The position numbers and the translations under genes were made by a program. Positions 24,987 through 37,000 of a stretch of 64,000 bases of DNA are shown one piece after another. The DNA is from Labyrinthula sp. Ha. Taxonomy: Eukaryota > Sar > Bigyra > Labyrinthulida > Labyrinthulaceae. Position 1 is the first letter of the stretch. Every line of letters begins with the position of its first letter. A model generated the notes under the pieces. The model was not told the origin of the DNA and searched no databases. It was given only the letters and a program-made list of their open reading frames with translations. The stretch spans positions 248,001 through 312,000 of the forward strand of contig JAALGZ010000019.1 in NCBI GenBank assembly GCA_015227615.1. Direction: 5' to 3'.

Positions 24987-26542
24987 AATCAAACTGAAAG
25001 AAAAAAACAATATGTTTCAGCATCCATTGGGAAGTATAATATGAGATATTTGATACGCTATTCGTTCAGAGTTTTTAGTTTGCAAAACTATAATAAACTC
25101 AATTGTCCAAACTAAATATGGTAGTATAATAATGATTTCTTATCTAAACATAAAGGCATTTTTGTTCTTATTAGTTCAACAAGGTATTCCTAGTTTAGCT
25201 CATCTAGGAGAATGTTACCTAGAAAAAATATATATAGAATAATAAGAAATAAGTTTTGTATTCACCAGTTTATGAAATAATAACGAGGTTATACTTCATA
25301 TACCGAAGAAAAAACAGGGCTTAGGATGTATAGGTTCAATGTCAGTAGGCATTTTCCCCCTGCTAATCTATATTTGCTTTCACAGTTTTTCATACAAGTT
25401 TAAAAATTTACCATAAAAAACAAAATTAATATATTCATATATTGGAAGAAATACAACTTTTAACTCTATACATAATAATATTGACAATCTATGTAATCAT
25501 TGAATGAAAGAAGACCCTTTAGCTCAGGATTCCAGTTATGCACTTTTTTTCCAATTTTTTAAAAAAATAGTACGATGCATTGCTACTTGAATCTAAACTT
25601 ATATAAACTAGTTTCTCCATGTTTTGTAGAGAAAATATAATTCAACTAGCTAAGTACCTTAAGACAGGATATTTTGCAAATGGAACATTAACTCTGATTT
25701 CGTTTGAAAATACTCCATGGACTAAACTAGACAAAAAGATATACGAGAATGGTATAAAAATATTATCAAGCATAGTAAAAACATGAAATTCTATATCGAT
25801 ACTTGTTAAGGAACTAAATTTCATAACATTAAGCGTGTTCAAAAGAGGTATAAGGTGTTTCTTTGGGTAATAACTTATTTCTATTTTTCTCAAATTTCTC
25901 ACAGCTTCGTTTTCTTTCAATGCTCTACATAAGGGAAGGAAAATCTTCGAATTGCTCAAGTATAGTTTATCTATTGTTGAACCACCTATTAGAATCCCTG
26001 ACCAAAAAGATATTTCAAATTTACCTCTACCTCTAAACTCGTTCAAGTCCAATGATGTAATGTTTTGAAATCTTTGAATCTGATTCAAGATAAGATTTTG
26101 GTCAGGTTTGTCACAAAAGAGTGTTAAAGTAATCTTATCGCAGGCGCCAACTGTCGCATTCAAAAAAGCTTTAAAATATTTCATATTAACTGTTTTTATC
26201 TTCATGTAAATATAAAATTTAATTTCTCTCACTTCAAACCTTTTTATTTCCTGTTTTAGAATACTCAAATAGTATTTGCTTGCATCTAATCTATACATGT
26301 AGAAAACTAGAGATGATATTTGAGAGGGATCAATCTGTTTAAGTTCATTTACTCCATTATAAGATATATATGGTTCTTTATTGGATATTTCAGTCGAATA
26401 ACTTGTTCTTAAAACATTGAATTGAAATCTTCTGTCCAGGAAAACCCTTTTCATTTTCAGTTCTATTCACAGAAAAAGACTTTTAAAATCTATTATAAGA
26501 AAAACCAATAAAAAAATAACAAAATAATTCAAATATAACCAA
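24987..26542 (-). other. 1,556-bp segment present only in arm B
   Basis: Arm A joins the base paired with 26,543 directly to the base paired with 24,986 (junction 5,389/5,390). The extra segment holds a complete paralog unit, so a deletion in arm A is the simplest reading. The junction shows no target-site duplication or terminal repeats, only a few bases of similarity (TTGG on one side, ATTAGAGC versus ATTGGAGC on the other), which fits a microhomology deletion rather than a transposon insertion. About 480 bp of this segment downstream of the broken gene carry nothing I recognise. Confidence 0.85.
25466..26454 (-). pseudogene. Third paralog of the arm gene family, broken near its 3' end
   Basis: The frame from the ATG at 26,454 runs 270 codons to a TGA at 25,642-25,644. 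It aligns over its whole length with the intact paralog (start MKRVFLDRRFQF; NITSLDLNEF versus NITQLNLEEF; VLRYLAS versus VLRYTSVG). Past the TGA, the same frame continues with similarity (IIFSLQNMEK versus IILSFKKLKK). After an A-rich run the HNW-LELK block reappears in another frame as HNWNPELKGLLS and ends at a TAG at 25,466-25,468. One stop and one frameshift therefore truncate the last fifth. A shortened 270-residue product remains possible. It is preceded at 227 bp by the conserved 5' element. Confidence 0.7.
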
Positions 26543-26621
26543 AGTTAGACAAGTAATTGTCCGTATTGTCTATATGTGTATCAGGATTCATATATTAAGT
26601 TAAATAAACTGAAAGAACTTT

Positions 26622-26681
26622 AAGAGAGCTTTAAAATGATATAAGTAACGTCTTCTAACTCCCATTAGTTGTTGAGATATT
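26622..26681 (-). promoter_or_regulatory. Conserved 5' element of the arm gene family (arm B copy)
   Basis: Reverse-strand partner of 5,251-5,310, in its natural place about 227 bp upstream of the ATG at 26,454. The related block at 41,229-41,287 lies at a similar distance (about 208 bp) from the ATG of another family relic, which points to a functional leader or promoter element. Confidence 0.45.
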
Positions 26682-26699
26682 GAGGTTTTACGATCTGTT

Positions 26700-29600
26700 G
26701 TGTCCGGTGCTTATGTATTAGTAAAAATGTATTATGTAAAGTTACACCAATTGTGCGGTAATGTAATATTGCATTATAACTATGTAAAGTGTAAACAGTC
26801 AGTATGGAGAGAGTCGTACACTCGACTGCTTAGTGTCTGACTACCAAATTCTCGTTTCTTATTAGGTGTTTGTTTTTCAACTAAATTTGTATTTTGTTTA
26901 ATTTAGTGATGATGAAATTGCTCAAAAACCATTTCCAGACTGACTCCTTTTAGTGAAAAACTACAAAATATTTCAGATTCTGAAATTGCGTAATTATTAA
27001 AGCTTTCATTGTCCAAAAATTGCAAATGGTTATCTAGTGATTATTATCAAGAAACCTGGTAGAGTTACTAACAGCTTTCCTAAGGAAAAGAATTCTAAGC
27101 CGAAGAAATTGTCCTTTTCAGTGTAGCAACGGGAGAGGAAGGATATTATCGGTGACTCACACGGGGATGACGTAAGTGAAAGGGTAGAAATAAGATATAG
27201 TGGAGGGAAAAATAGAGATCCGAGGATATGGGGTATAAGAAATTTAATTAAGGAATAAGGATGAAAAAAGGACAAGTCGAATAAGTTTTTCTTTCTTAGT
27301 AAGCACAAAAAAGTTAAACAGATAAACTGTAAAAGAGATCACAGAAAATGTTTGACACTTCTTTAAGAAGGTTTTAATTTGTAGTAGTGTATCTTTACAT
27401 TGGGATGAAAAAGAAAAAGAAGCTTAAAGGAAGAATTTGCTGACTTCTTCATTCGAACTTTTAAAGGCACGATTAAAATTACGTCTATATTGGTTTTTCT
27501 CTAGTCCGTTCTCCATTTCGATTAGAGTGGTTTTATTATTGAATGAAATATCTGTGTTTTGTTGAAAGCACTCGATGTTAGGTATATAAAAAGGGTAGGT
27601 TTGAGTTAGTTTGATAACTGATGTTGAAAAATGAAACATGTCCTAATCTTTATTATTAATATTTAACATTGAATGAGAATGTCTTCGTTTATAAAGTTGC
27701 ACTCTTTTGTATTGCAATGCCTTATCTAATAGTATTTAAGTGGGTATAATGCTTAGATCTTTAGCCTCAGGATTGGTTTCAAGGAACCCGCTAATTTACA
27801 TAGTTATTCATTTTTCTATACGTATATACTATGTTCTGGACTTAAGGTTTGCACCTGCAAATTAATCATGACTTTCGAAAATCCAAAAAGACCTTTGTTA
27901 TTTTGGTTAATTTTTTCGGCACAAAGATACTACCAGTCATAGTATTTCCGCTTTATGCAGTTATTTAGTTCTAAGACAATTTTCCACCACTCTAGCCGAT
28001 ATGATCATGGGAAAAATTTTCAATTTTCAAATTTTTATCGGTAGTCTTTTTTTCTTCACACAGTTAACCTTAGCGACACTAAGAGAACAAAATGATCAAA
28101 CTGCCTAGCAACCGAAGAAATTATCTTAGTTGCTAAAATAAACGCAAAAGCAGAATAAAGAACGCTGTATCATTTTCTTGCTACAACCATTCGTTAAGAA
28201 CTAAAATGAGCTGAATAATATAATTACGAGATACGGCTAGTATGATCCTTATAATTTCCCCCAATTTTTCAGACTAGTTCATCTACTATATCTAAGTTGT
28301 GATTTAACATGAATTGTGAGCAATTTAAATCCAATTATAAAAACTAGGTAAAGACTCATGTAATCAAACGAGATATCTCAAAATAACATTTAGATATCAA
28401 AATCTAAGTTGAACAATTGCAAGGTCTATTTTTGAAGAACATGAGATGTTTTGTTATGGTCTTCAGAGTTTTTTGTCGTATTTCTTAATATAATACGAGA
28501 AATTGTGCTTCTTGAAAAGATCCAAATGGATAATTCACCTATGACCGGCCAGGGAGCCGAGGAATGTTAAAATTTTGCAGAGTGCATATGGGATGTATAT
28601 AGCAGGATAAATTATTTATTTTGATCTTTGTCTTTTGGCATCTGATATAGTTTCAGTGAGACTCAAGCGAACTAGAGTATCTATACTGGGGGTAAATAAA
28701 ATGAAATAAAACTTGTATTGCTTCTCTTCTAATATTTGAAGTAATGAAACTAAGATTTCATAGTCATTCCAATATGTCTCATAGACCTACTTCATTCCGT
28801 TAGGAGGTATTGTTTCAATATTTGTGACTATAAATATTGCTCAGTCCTCATGCAGTAGAATCTATGGATTTCTTAGCATAATAAGCCGAATATGATGGTC
28901 ACCAGTTTATTATAACTGTAGCCAACCATGCTTTGGGTATAATCGTCTCTTGCGAATATTCTTGCTTCTTTTTTATGTTTTAGATTGTGTTAGTTTCTCT
29001 ATTGAGTACTTTCTTCTGCTCTATTTCCCCGGTTTTCGTACTCTTTTCACTGATTCTTAAGTAATTAACCAAAACTATTTTGGACAGGGACTCACTCCTA
29101 GAGGGTAGTTAGCATGCCAATTACATGTAAAATAGTTCTCCACTGAGAAAGTAACATATAACTAACCTCGAATGTAGTTATGTATCTACAAATCATCATA
29201 TTTTGCGAACACAGTCGGCTCACTTATTTTGAGGTCTCTTCGATGCCCTTGAGATTTGATTAAATTGAATAATATTTACCAGAATATTCATTAGCTGTTA
29301 AATATATATTTGCTAAGTTAAAAGTCTTTATAATATGATTATATAAGGAATGTGATTCATTTATAGGATATATCCCAGTGACGCTTGACAATGCATAACA
29401 CAGCGGGGGAAAGAAACTATTATATAGTAGTTGCAAAGAAATAAAAAAGTGTCCAATTCAATTCGAAACAATAAAAATACCACAAAAATATTTTTCTAAT
29501 TGTCTAAGCTGGCGAACTATATCAGTACGTCATCGATGGGATATCCCTTGGATTTTTACTTTTTAATGAAGAAACTAAGTATACAGGAATTGCAAGGTGA

Positions 29601-31926
29601 TCCTAAGTTCAAAATTTCCAAACAAAAAATAATTTCAGCTCACGTACAGACATTGTCGGCATAAGATGTTTTTAATGTGGTCTAATTCTATTCTTTGGAG
29701 CATGTACTTAAATTCCACTTGAGTTCAAAGATATTCTCGCCGTTTCTAGCAACGTTTTGAACCTTTCAACTTTTTATGCAATATTTAAATGATTTTCATA
29801 ATTCAGTATAAGAATCTACCAAAAACGGATTGTATTATTCAAGGGATATTTTGCATTCACGATTGCCACATATGGCCATACTAATATTGTCTAGATCGTT
29901 ATAAAATAAAATCTGTCTAATTTAACATAATGCTTAATTTCATCTCTTGAATAGAGAGTATGAAACATGCCACTACCTTTTGTGACTACTGATGTATGAT
30001 ATCGAATAAATACATTACATCAGATGATCGGTGCTATCAGTAGATTCAATCAGATAAGATAAAATTATGTAAGCTAAAAATTTGATTTATGTAATGAATT
30101 TTAGTATGTCCTACTAATTCTTTAGCCAAGTCTTTACTCGTGTCTTTAACATTGATTCATATGTAGCTAGAAGATGAAGTTCTTTTTGAATTCACTTCTC
30201 TATCTATGTTCTTTCGTGCTGTGTCAAAAAATAAATCGCTCTCTTTACCATAAATCTATTCAAGCTAAAATGAAAACAAATTTTTTTTCGCAAATTAATA
30301 CATTGCTCAAATTTTGTAGTTTTTTTAAAGTTGTTATTGTCATATATTCTGTCTGAAATTAAATTTTCTATTCAGTAAAACCCTCATATAATATTTGATT
30401 ACATCTAATACAATAGTTTATAGAATAAATAAATAAAATTTATACCCAATGACTGGCATCCCATAAAAGTCTCATAGAAAAAATATATATGTTAGAGTAA
30501 AAGTCAAAAGTGTACATATATATTGAAATAATATGGAAATTAGAGCTTTAAAGAGAAATGGATACCAACTGTATCTATTCAAGAAATGACTCTGTTTTCA
30601 ATAATTTGGAATACAGTTTCCATTTGTCTTGTTAATATCTTAGATGAAAAAGAAGTTTTACTACATTTTTTTCTATTTTGAGATTAAGGTAGTTAAATTC
30701 ATCTAGAGTTGGACATAAATTTGATAAGAATTAGAACTAAAAATTTTTAAAGATATATTTATTTAAGTACTAAGGTATTTTTTGTTGCTCAGCTTCAGAT
30801 TGAGTATATTATGTAGAAATCATATCTGTAAGTGAACACAAAACCTAACAATAATTTAAGTCAAGGAGGCTAGTGAATAATGCTGCGATGTAATTGTAGC
30901 ATCACCCCGCGGGTCTATGTTTTTTCTCTTCACCGTAAGTCTATATACTTTTCTTCGTGTGATCTCTAAGCTGCACTTAGGTGAATACTACTAATGTTAT
31001 AGAATTATTGCCTAAATTCAATTCTTTTGAATTGAAAATTGACAATCCTTTGATATATATATATATATTGAAAACGATTCCCAGTCTAGCGCTATTCATA
31101 GAATAATGTGAGCTGGGACTTTCTCGTTCTATTATTATTTACATTAAGGTTAAATCTTATACTGCTTATATTAATCTCAACTGAAGGATGTCAATAGTTG
31201 GTGTTATATTCAATATTTTGGTAGATTTCCTTGACTTAACTGGTTTCAATTTCAAATAAATGGGTTGATTAAGTATTCTCTTGTGCTACTAAAAATAAAT
31301 TATTATTGTTGTATCCGATACCGAAAGTTTAAAATTAATAATAGTAAAACATTTTTTTTTTCATTTATCAAAAAAGAATTAATAATATATTAAATATTTC
31401 CTAAATGTTACTTATAATTCTATGGTTATTTCAACTGATCATTATTCATACCGCATGGGTGGATTTTTTTAATCTTTACTGATAGGTTGAAAACCGCTCA
31501 ATGCAGCAACAATAAATTTTATGCTACTTGGTATAATATTTGTATTGTAAATGAAATTGATTCATCGGCTGTGTCAAGATAAGGAACAATTAGCCGTATC
31601 ATTGTATCTTATCTGAAAACATTAACAAGAACACACCTAAAGGATAAATGATTTTTTCTTCGCAACCCCTTTCCTTTATATGGCCAAAATAATATATATC
31701 CTTTCAATTCCAATACTATCAAAAAATATCATAAGATAAGATCTCAAAATAGGTTCTTTGAGATTTAAATTAATATTGAAATTATTATAAGGCCTGGATA
31801 AATTTTTGATTGGGCCAAATAAATTATTCTTATCATAAAGTATTTAATGTTGGTAGCTCTCAAACTCACTTAGCCATCTATATTTATTTAACTTAACTCT
31901 CCAAAAGAAATAAATCACAATACCCT
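26700..31926. other. Outer part of arm B, no convincing gene
   Basis: The duplicate of 1-5,220, with the same absence of supported genes. The frames at 27,030-27,308, 27,424-27,639 and 30,174-30,356 are short, low in complexity and without known relatives. One of them is interrupted in arm A. Confidence 0.5.
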
Positions 31927-34900
31927 CTTTTATATGTTTGATGCTATATTTGTCTCCGAATAGGAAAATTATTTATTTCTAAGTTACTACGTTTTATAGG
32001 AACATTTTCATGGATATGTTTCATATTACTTTGAAGTTCGATCATGTTACCTCTAGATTACTCTGTGGTAACAAGTATCAAATTGGATACTTATTCCAAG
32101 CTGATTGCTTGAATGAACAACGTACCCTATGGTGATTATTGTATTAATATGAAAACGTTTTTTAATGACCGCATAATTTGCTAATATTTTATGTTTTTAT
32201 GTCATCTATGAATATAATCTCATTTGGCGAATAACTTAGCTTTAAACTTTATTCTTACGATCCTCTGAAATATATATGTGGATAAGCCACCCCACTACTG
32301 AAGTCTATTCTTATTAACGTTTTTGCGCCTTAGAAGAATATTAACATATATGGAACGAAAATATACAGGATCTGATAAGTTGGAGTTTATCATATGTACT
32401 TCATAGAGCCGGGATTTCTAATATAATTATTTAAAGTCTGTATTCCAATTATAAGAGACACCTTTCAATAGAATTTATTTATTTTCAGTATTTTTGGATC
32501 TTATGTTTGCCTAAGATAGTAACTCTATTTCATTTATCATTATTAGTTCATCGGATAGACAATAGGATAAGAAATCTATACTAGCGCGTATGTTTTTTTA
32601 TGTTGTGTTACTGGATGAACTTACTGATCATATACAGTTGATTGATATTCATGGTGAAAATACACGCATAAATTAGTTAAGACACATGTACTACCAGTAA
32701 ACGATAGAAAGGTCTAACAGATGGATTTTTTGAACATTCTATTGAGAAAGTTTCTGCTATTTATGTCGTGGTACTTCAACAACTACAACGATAAGACAAC
32801 ACAATTTATTACAAACACTAATAGAGATACTTCTACTGAATATTTTCTTACCCAACAAAAAGCAGAAAATAAAATTTATGATCTAATTATATATTCCTGT
32901 AATCTGCTCAATCTGCGTAAAATCCTTCATATATATTATCTACTTAACTCTTACTTCATTGTGATAACATTTGAATATGTGAAACTAAAACATAGACTTT
33001 GTTCCCAGTGCCAAAATCAACAATTTCCATTTTATATAATCCCATTCTGTTCTAATACAAATATTTGAACAAATATATTTATATTGTATACATCCAGCAA
33101 ATCAGACAGCTCAAACTGCAATACTATTTATGTTTCTGTAAAGGAATTTAATATGGCTACGTTTAAATGTTGTTCTATTACAGATATGTTGAAAAAGGAT
33201 CTGGTCCTAAAATGATATATAATCTCAAGGACTCACAATAGGTGTGATATCTTACACTGCTCATGCATCTAGATTCTATTATACATAAGGCTTTTGCAAT
33301 TTAATGATTATTCGAAGTCAGAGTTGAAACCTAATATATACTGGCTGTTAAGCTAATTTTCACACTAATAAACTATTTCTCACACATGAATCGTTTCAAG
33401 CAGGAGTTAATCAATGTAAACAAGAGAAGCTTAATAAACGAAGAAATGCTTCTTGCAGAATACATATGCGCAGCATGAAAAGACAATTTTTAACTGTTCT
33501 AACTAATTCTAGATTGTTTTCAATATATATATATATAGGTACAATCATAAAATATTCTCATTCTTGCTTTGTACATTCGGTTCATCTAGTGATGCAATGT
33601 ACTTTCTTCAATGGAGAGATACCGAATTCTTCTTCTCAAACTTTGGTAGTTTGTGGAAAATACTAGATATAGGTTTCTGAGGTCATATGTTGACAACTAT
33701 ATATCAAAAATGCTTTCAATTAGAAATAATAATCTCATGATTTAATTGTATATTCATTGGCACAAGCAAAAACATAAATAGAAAGAGAAGAATTTGCCTG
33801 AGCCTAAGACAAGAGCAGATCTCTTAAGCATAACTCTTTTACTTCACACTATAATTTTTATACCCAAGTAATATTTATCGCTTATTAATTAATGTAAAGT
33901 TTGCACACTGTGCCGCTACCATAAGCATAACCAGCAGAGCCATTGTTTATTGATTCCATTACTAAGAATTAATTTACAATTTTAAATTCGTACCTCATAT
34001 AACTATATTAAACACGAAATTATAGCCCGAGAGCGAGGGTTCTATATATATATATCATTTGTTGTGAAAGAAAAGCTGTTGTAGGAAGTATGTAATACAC
34101 AGTATTCTTGTACCTTTCATCATAAGCTATGAAAACATATGTCAAAATTACTCACAAGACATCAAGTATGCAATGTCAAATGTCTAAAGTCAAATTGTTT
34201 TGTTGAAAGATCTAGCTTATTAAATACACGTTGGATCTAAGAGCTTCTATAAATATTTTCAATAGGTTGAACTCAAGCCCTTTCCACATGCAAGTACTAT
34301 TGAAGTATATAATTATTTCCTGGTTTTTATTCTTGATTTCTTGATGCCTGTCCATTAACTACCTTGGGTTTATACATGGTTCGTTGTAAAACATTTGATG
34401 GTAGGAATCTGGTGACGAATGGTTAACGTTAAGCAAATAGTGCAACTGCTCCGAAATTAAGGAAAAAACATTCCCTTTCACTAAAATCTATTTATTAACT
34501 AATAATAATTATACATATTTCAGCATCTCTCTTTGCTACCGTAACTGCAAATGTCTTTGAGTAGCTTGGCAGACAAATTCTCAATGCAAGATATATATAT
34601 TATTAATTAACTTTTCAAACATATAAGACTCGACCCATCTAAAAACTTGCATGAAGCCTATGTTTTTCATATGTTCACCTTCTCATAGACGGAGATAAGT
34701 TCTCAGACAGATTGACGTCAATTGTGGTGAAAGGTGTTAGTTTGTTAATACTAAATGTTGCCAATAGGTTCATATTCTATTTGAAAAGTCTTGAATCTTC
34801 TTTTTCTATTTATTAAAGGGGTTTCCATAACGTTAAGACATACTATTGTCTCCCACAGTAATAGTGCCGGTAGTTTAACCTTATCTTCTATTAGGGCTTA

Positions 34901-35353
34901 ATATTGTAACTTTAAATATTCTCAAACATAACCACAATGATATTTCAGGCTTTATAAAGAAGTCATATTGGTGCCATAGAATACTTTGTATAGAACAATG
35001 CACACTGCAATAAATAGTCAGAGTAATCCCTTTGAATTCAATATAAACACATAATGACTTGTTTTTGAACTAGAGGATAAATAATTTTATTCTGTGAAAC
35101 AATATAAGAAATTTCTTAATTGAATATTCTTCGATAATTATTTGAATTATATTCTTATAATATAATTATTTCTTTATCTCCTTTGAATATGTTTAAAGAA
35201 ATAAAATACAGCTTATAGAAATTTCATAATTTGCACCATGTTTGGAATAATTCCGGTAATATATTCTAAAAAAGAATTATTACACACATATTAAATATTT
35301 GTTTAGAAACAAAAATTTCAAACTAATTCAAACAAAAAGAAAATATAAACAAG
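31927..35353. other. Gene-poor AT-rich DNA right of the inverted repeat
   Basis: No supported gene. A 115-codon frame from an ATG at 32,721 to 33,068 is the longest. Its Phe/Tyr/Ile/Asn-rich composition is what chance frames look like here, and I do not call it. Short (TA)n runs occur near 33,520 and 34,045. Confidence 0.4.
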
Positions 35354-35932
35354 ATGAACTGTCTTCCAAAAGTAGATATTTTGGCTCTTCTTGGACTAAG
35401 AAACAAGAGCTCAGCTGTAAAAACTGTTGGAGGAAGACTTCGCTCTGGAAGTCAAACTGTAAAGAGAAGATTGAGCGCTATTCTAAGAAGTCGAAGAAGA
35501 AGTGGGTCTTCTGTTGATAAAAAAACAAGTGAAGAGAGAAACAAAAAGTACCAGGTTCCTGAAGAACAGTTTGAACTAGTAGAAAAAGAACCAGAGGTGT
35601 TTATTCCTACAGTGCTTTTTGTATACACTGTCTTGGATATCTTCATAACTCCAATCTATAAGCAACCAAAGCTGGAGACTGAAAGCTTTGAAATTATAAG
35701 AGAATCTTTACTTCTATGTGATAAACCTTGGTTTGAGATATTGGAGTCAAAGAGAAAGAAAGAAGCAGGTGCTCTACTAAACTTTCTGTCTTTCTGCAGC
35801 ATAATTGTATTGTTGTATGATCTGTGGTATACACTGACAATTTGGAATGTACTATTTATTGTGTTAATATGTTTATGGAGTGTATTTCTAATTTATGTTG
35901 ATTTGTTGAAGAAAAATAAGGTGATCACTTAG
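35354..35932 (+). CDS. Orphan small membrane protein with basic N-terminus
   Basis: A 192-residue single-exon protein of unknown function. Residues 20-75 are very rich in Arg, Lys and Ser (RLRSGSQTVKRRLSAILRSR, then KKTSEERNKK), suggesting a cytosolic or nucleic-acid- or lipid-facing tail. Residues 80-105 contain a moderately hydrophobic FIPTVLFVYTVLDIF stretch, and residues 140-185 hold two closely spaced hydrophobic segments (LLNFLSFCSIIVLLYDLW; NVLFIVLICLWSVFLIYV). The A-rich leader just before the ATG and the non-random composition support a real gene. No signal peptide and no known domain are visible. A second frame across the 5' end is a shadow. Confidence 0.65.
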   Translation: MNCLPKVDILALLGLRNKSSAVKTVGGRLRSGSQTVKRRLSAILRSRRRSGSSVDKKTSEERNKKYQVPEEQFELVEKEPEVFIPTVLFVYTVLDIFITPIYKQPKLETESFEIIRESLLLCDKPWFEILESKRKKEAGALLNFLSFCSIIVLLYDLWYTLTIWNVLFIVLICLWSVFLIYVDLLKKNKVIT

Positions 35933-37000
35933 TTTTCTTGGTCCTTTTTGTTTCTTGTTAAGATATAAAAACTATTTATTGAAATCAAGAATTTTACTTA
36001 GATAAGAAACTAATCATAGTTCTAGTGTGAAAAATATGAAATATATAAATTATATTCCATAATATAAGAATAAGAGCCAGAAAGAATGATCCTTCCAAAA
36101 AAAGTGTTTAAGTTATTGATGTTCGATTCTATAGAAATTATTACATTGTAGAATGACACGACCATGAACTCAAAAAGAATTCTATTGAATTAGTTCTTAT
36201 TGATAAGTCTAATAATAAAGCAAAATTACTAGAGTTAAAAAAACCACAACTATATACTCTAAAATAGTTCTTGCACTGCAATAAACCATTTTCTTACATT
36301 CTTGAATAAGTACGCTATGGATTGGTTTTAACAACTAAAGAAAAATATTCCTAAATTTAGTACAAAGCTATAACTATATTATTTCTATAGTTTTAAAAAC
36401 AAATGCTATTTATAGAAATAATTATAGTTGAATTTTTAGATTATACTAATACTTAAGGGGTTATTAAAGAAAATAGTATTAAATTTAAATTTTTTCAAGA
36501 AAAGAAAAATATTTAAAATCCTGTAATATAGAAAATAGTATAGCTCCTTTTACTAAGTTGAACTTAATGAAGAGTCTAGTTATCAGCAAAATGTATTCTA
36601 GGATGGTATTAAAACTCAAGATGTTTATTCTCTTAGATGAAATAATATACCAATTCCTGAATCTTCCTTCTTTTCTATAGACCTATGATGCGATTAAGCA
36701 ATAATAGAAAAAGCAGAAATGAAATTATAATACTCTGGTTTCAATGAGTTAATGCAGTTTCTAGGGAAATACAATCTTGTATATATTATTAAGAAGTTAA
36801 AGTCTTATCTGCAGTATTCATTCTAGAAGCGAATTGTAAAACACTGTGAGAGAGATCTCTTGAGTCATGTTTCTATAAAATATGCTTAAACTGGCTTAAG
36901 AATTGAGAGAAGAGGAGATGAAAAAAAGGAATATTGTTTTTTTTTGTTAGTGCAACCAGTTCTACTAGTTTAGTTCAAGTAACAACTTTCTAGCTACTGA
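35933..37000. other. Intergenic, no gene seen
   Basis: AT-rich DNA between two converging genes. No frame, RNA gene or repeat can be supported. Confidence 0.45.

Larger units (their letters stand above)
22126..31926 (-). repeat. Arm B of the giant inverted repeat
   Basis: This is the inverted partner of arm A. It contains, reading on the minus strand, about 5.2 kb with no convincing gene, a 5' element, a broken paralog, a degenerate paralog and an intact paralog of one multigene family. After 31,926 the sequence has no counterpart that can be seen, because arm A leaves the window there. The two arms differ by substitutions and by one 1.56-kb indel, so arm B is not a simple copy of the same read set. 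Confidence 0.95.

Noticed and set aside
24987-26542. Arm B-specific segment as a transposon insertion
   Set aside because: No target-site duplication or terminal repeats at the junction, and the content is a paralog of the neighbouring genes.
27424-27639. 71-codon minus-strand frame in arm B
   Set aside because: The corresponding frame in arm A is interrupted, so there is no sign of selection to keep it.
1-31926. Inverted repeat as a pure assembly duplication
   Set aside because: Arms differ by scattered substitutions, small indels and a 1.56-kb segment, and the flanking proteases are strongly diverged. A haplotype misjoin is still possible and is listed as a check.
32721-33068. 115-codon ATG frame
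   Set aside because: Composition like other chance frames (Phe, Tyr, Ile, Asn); no motif, no relatives recognised. Possible but not supported.
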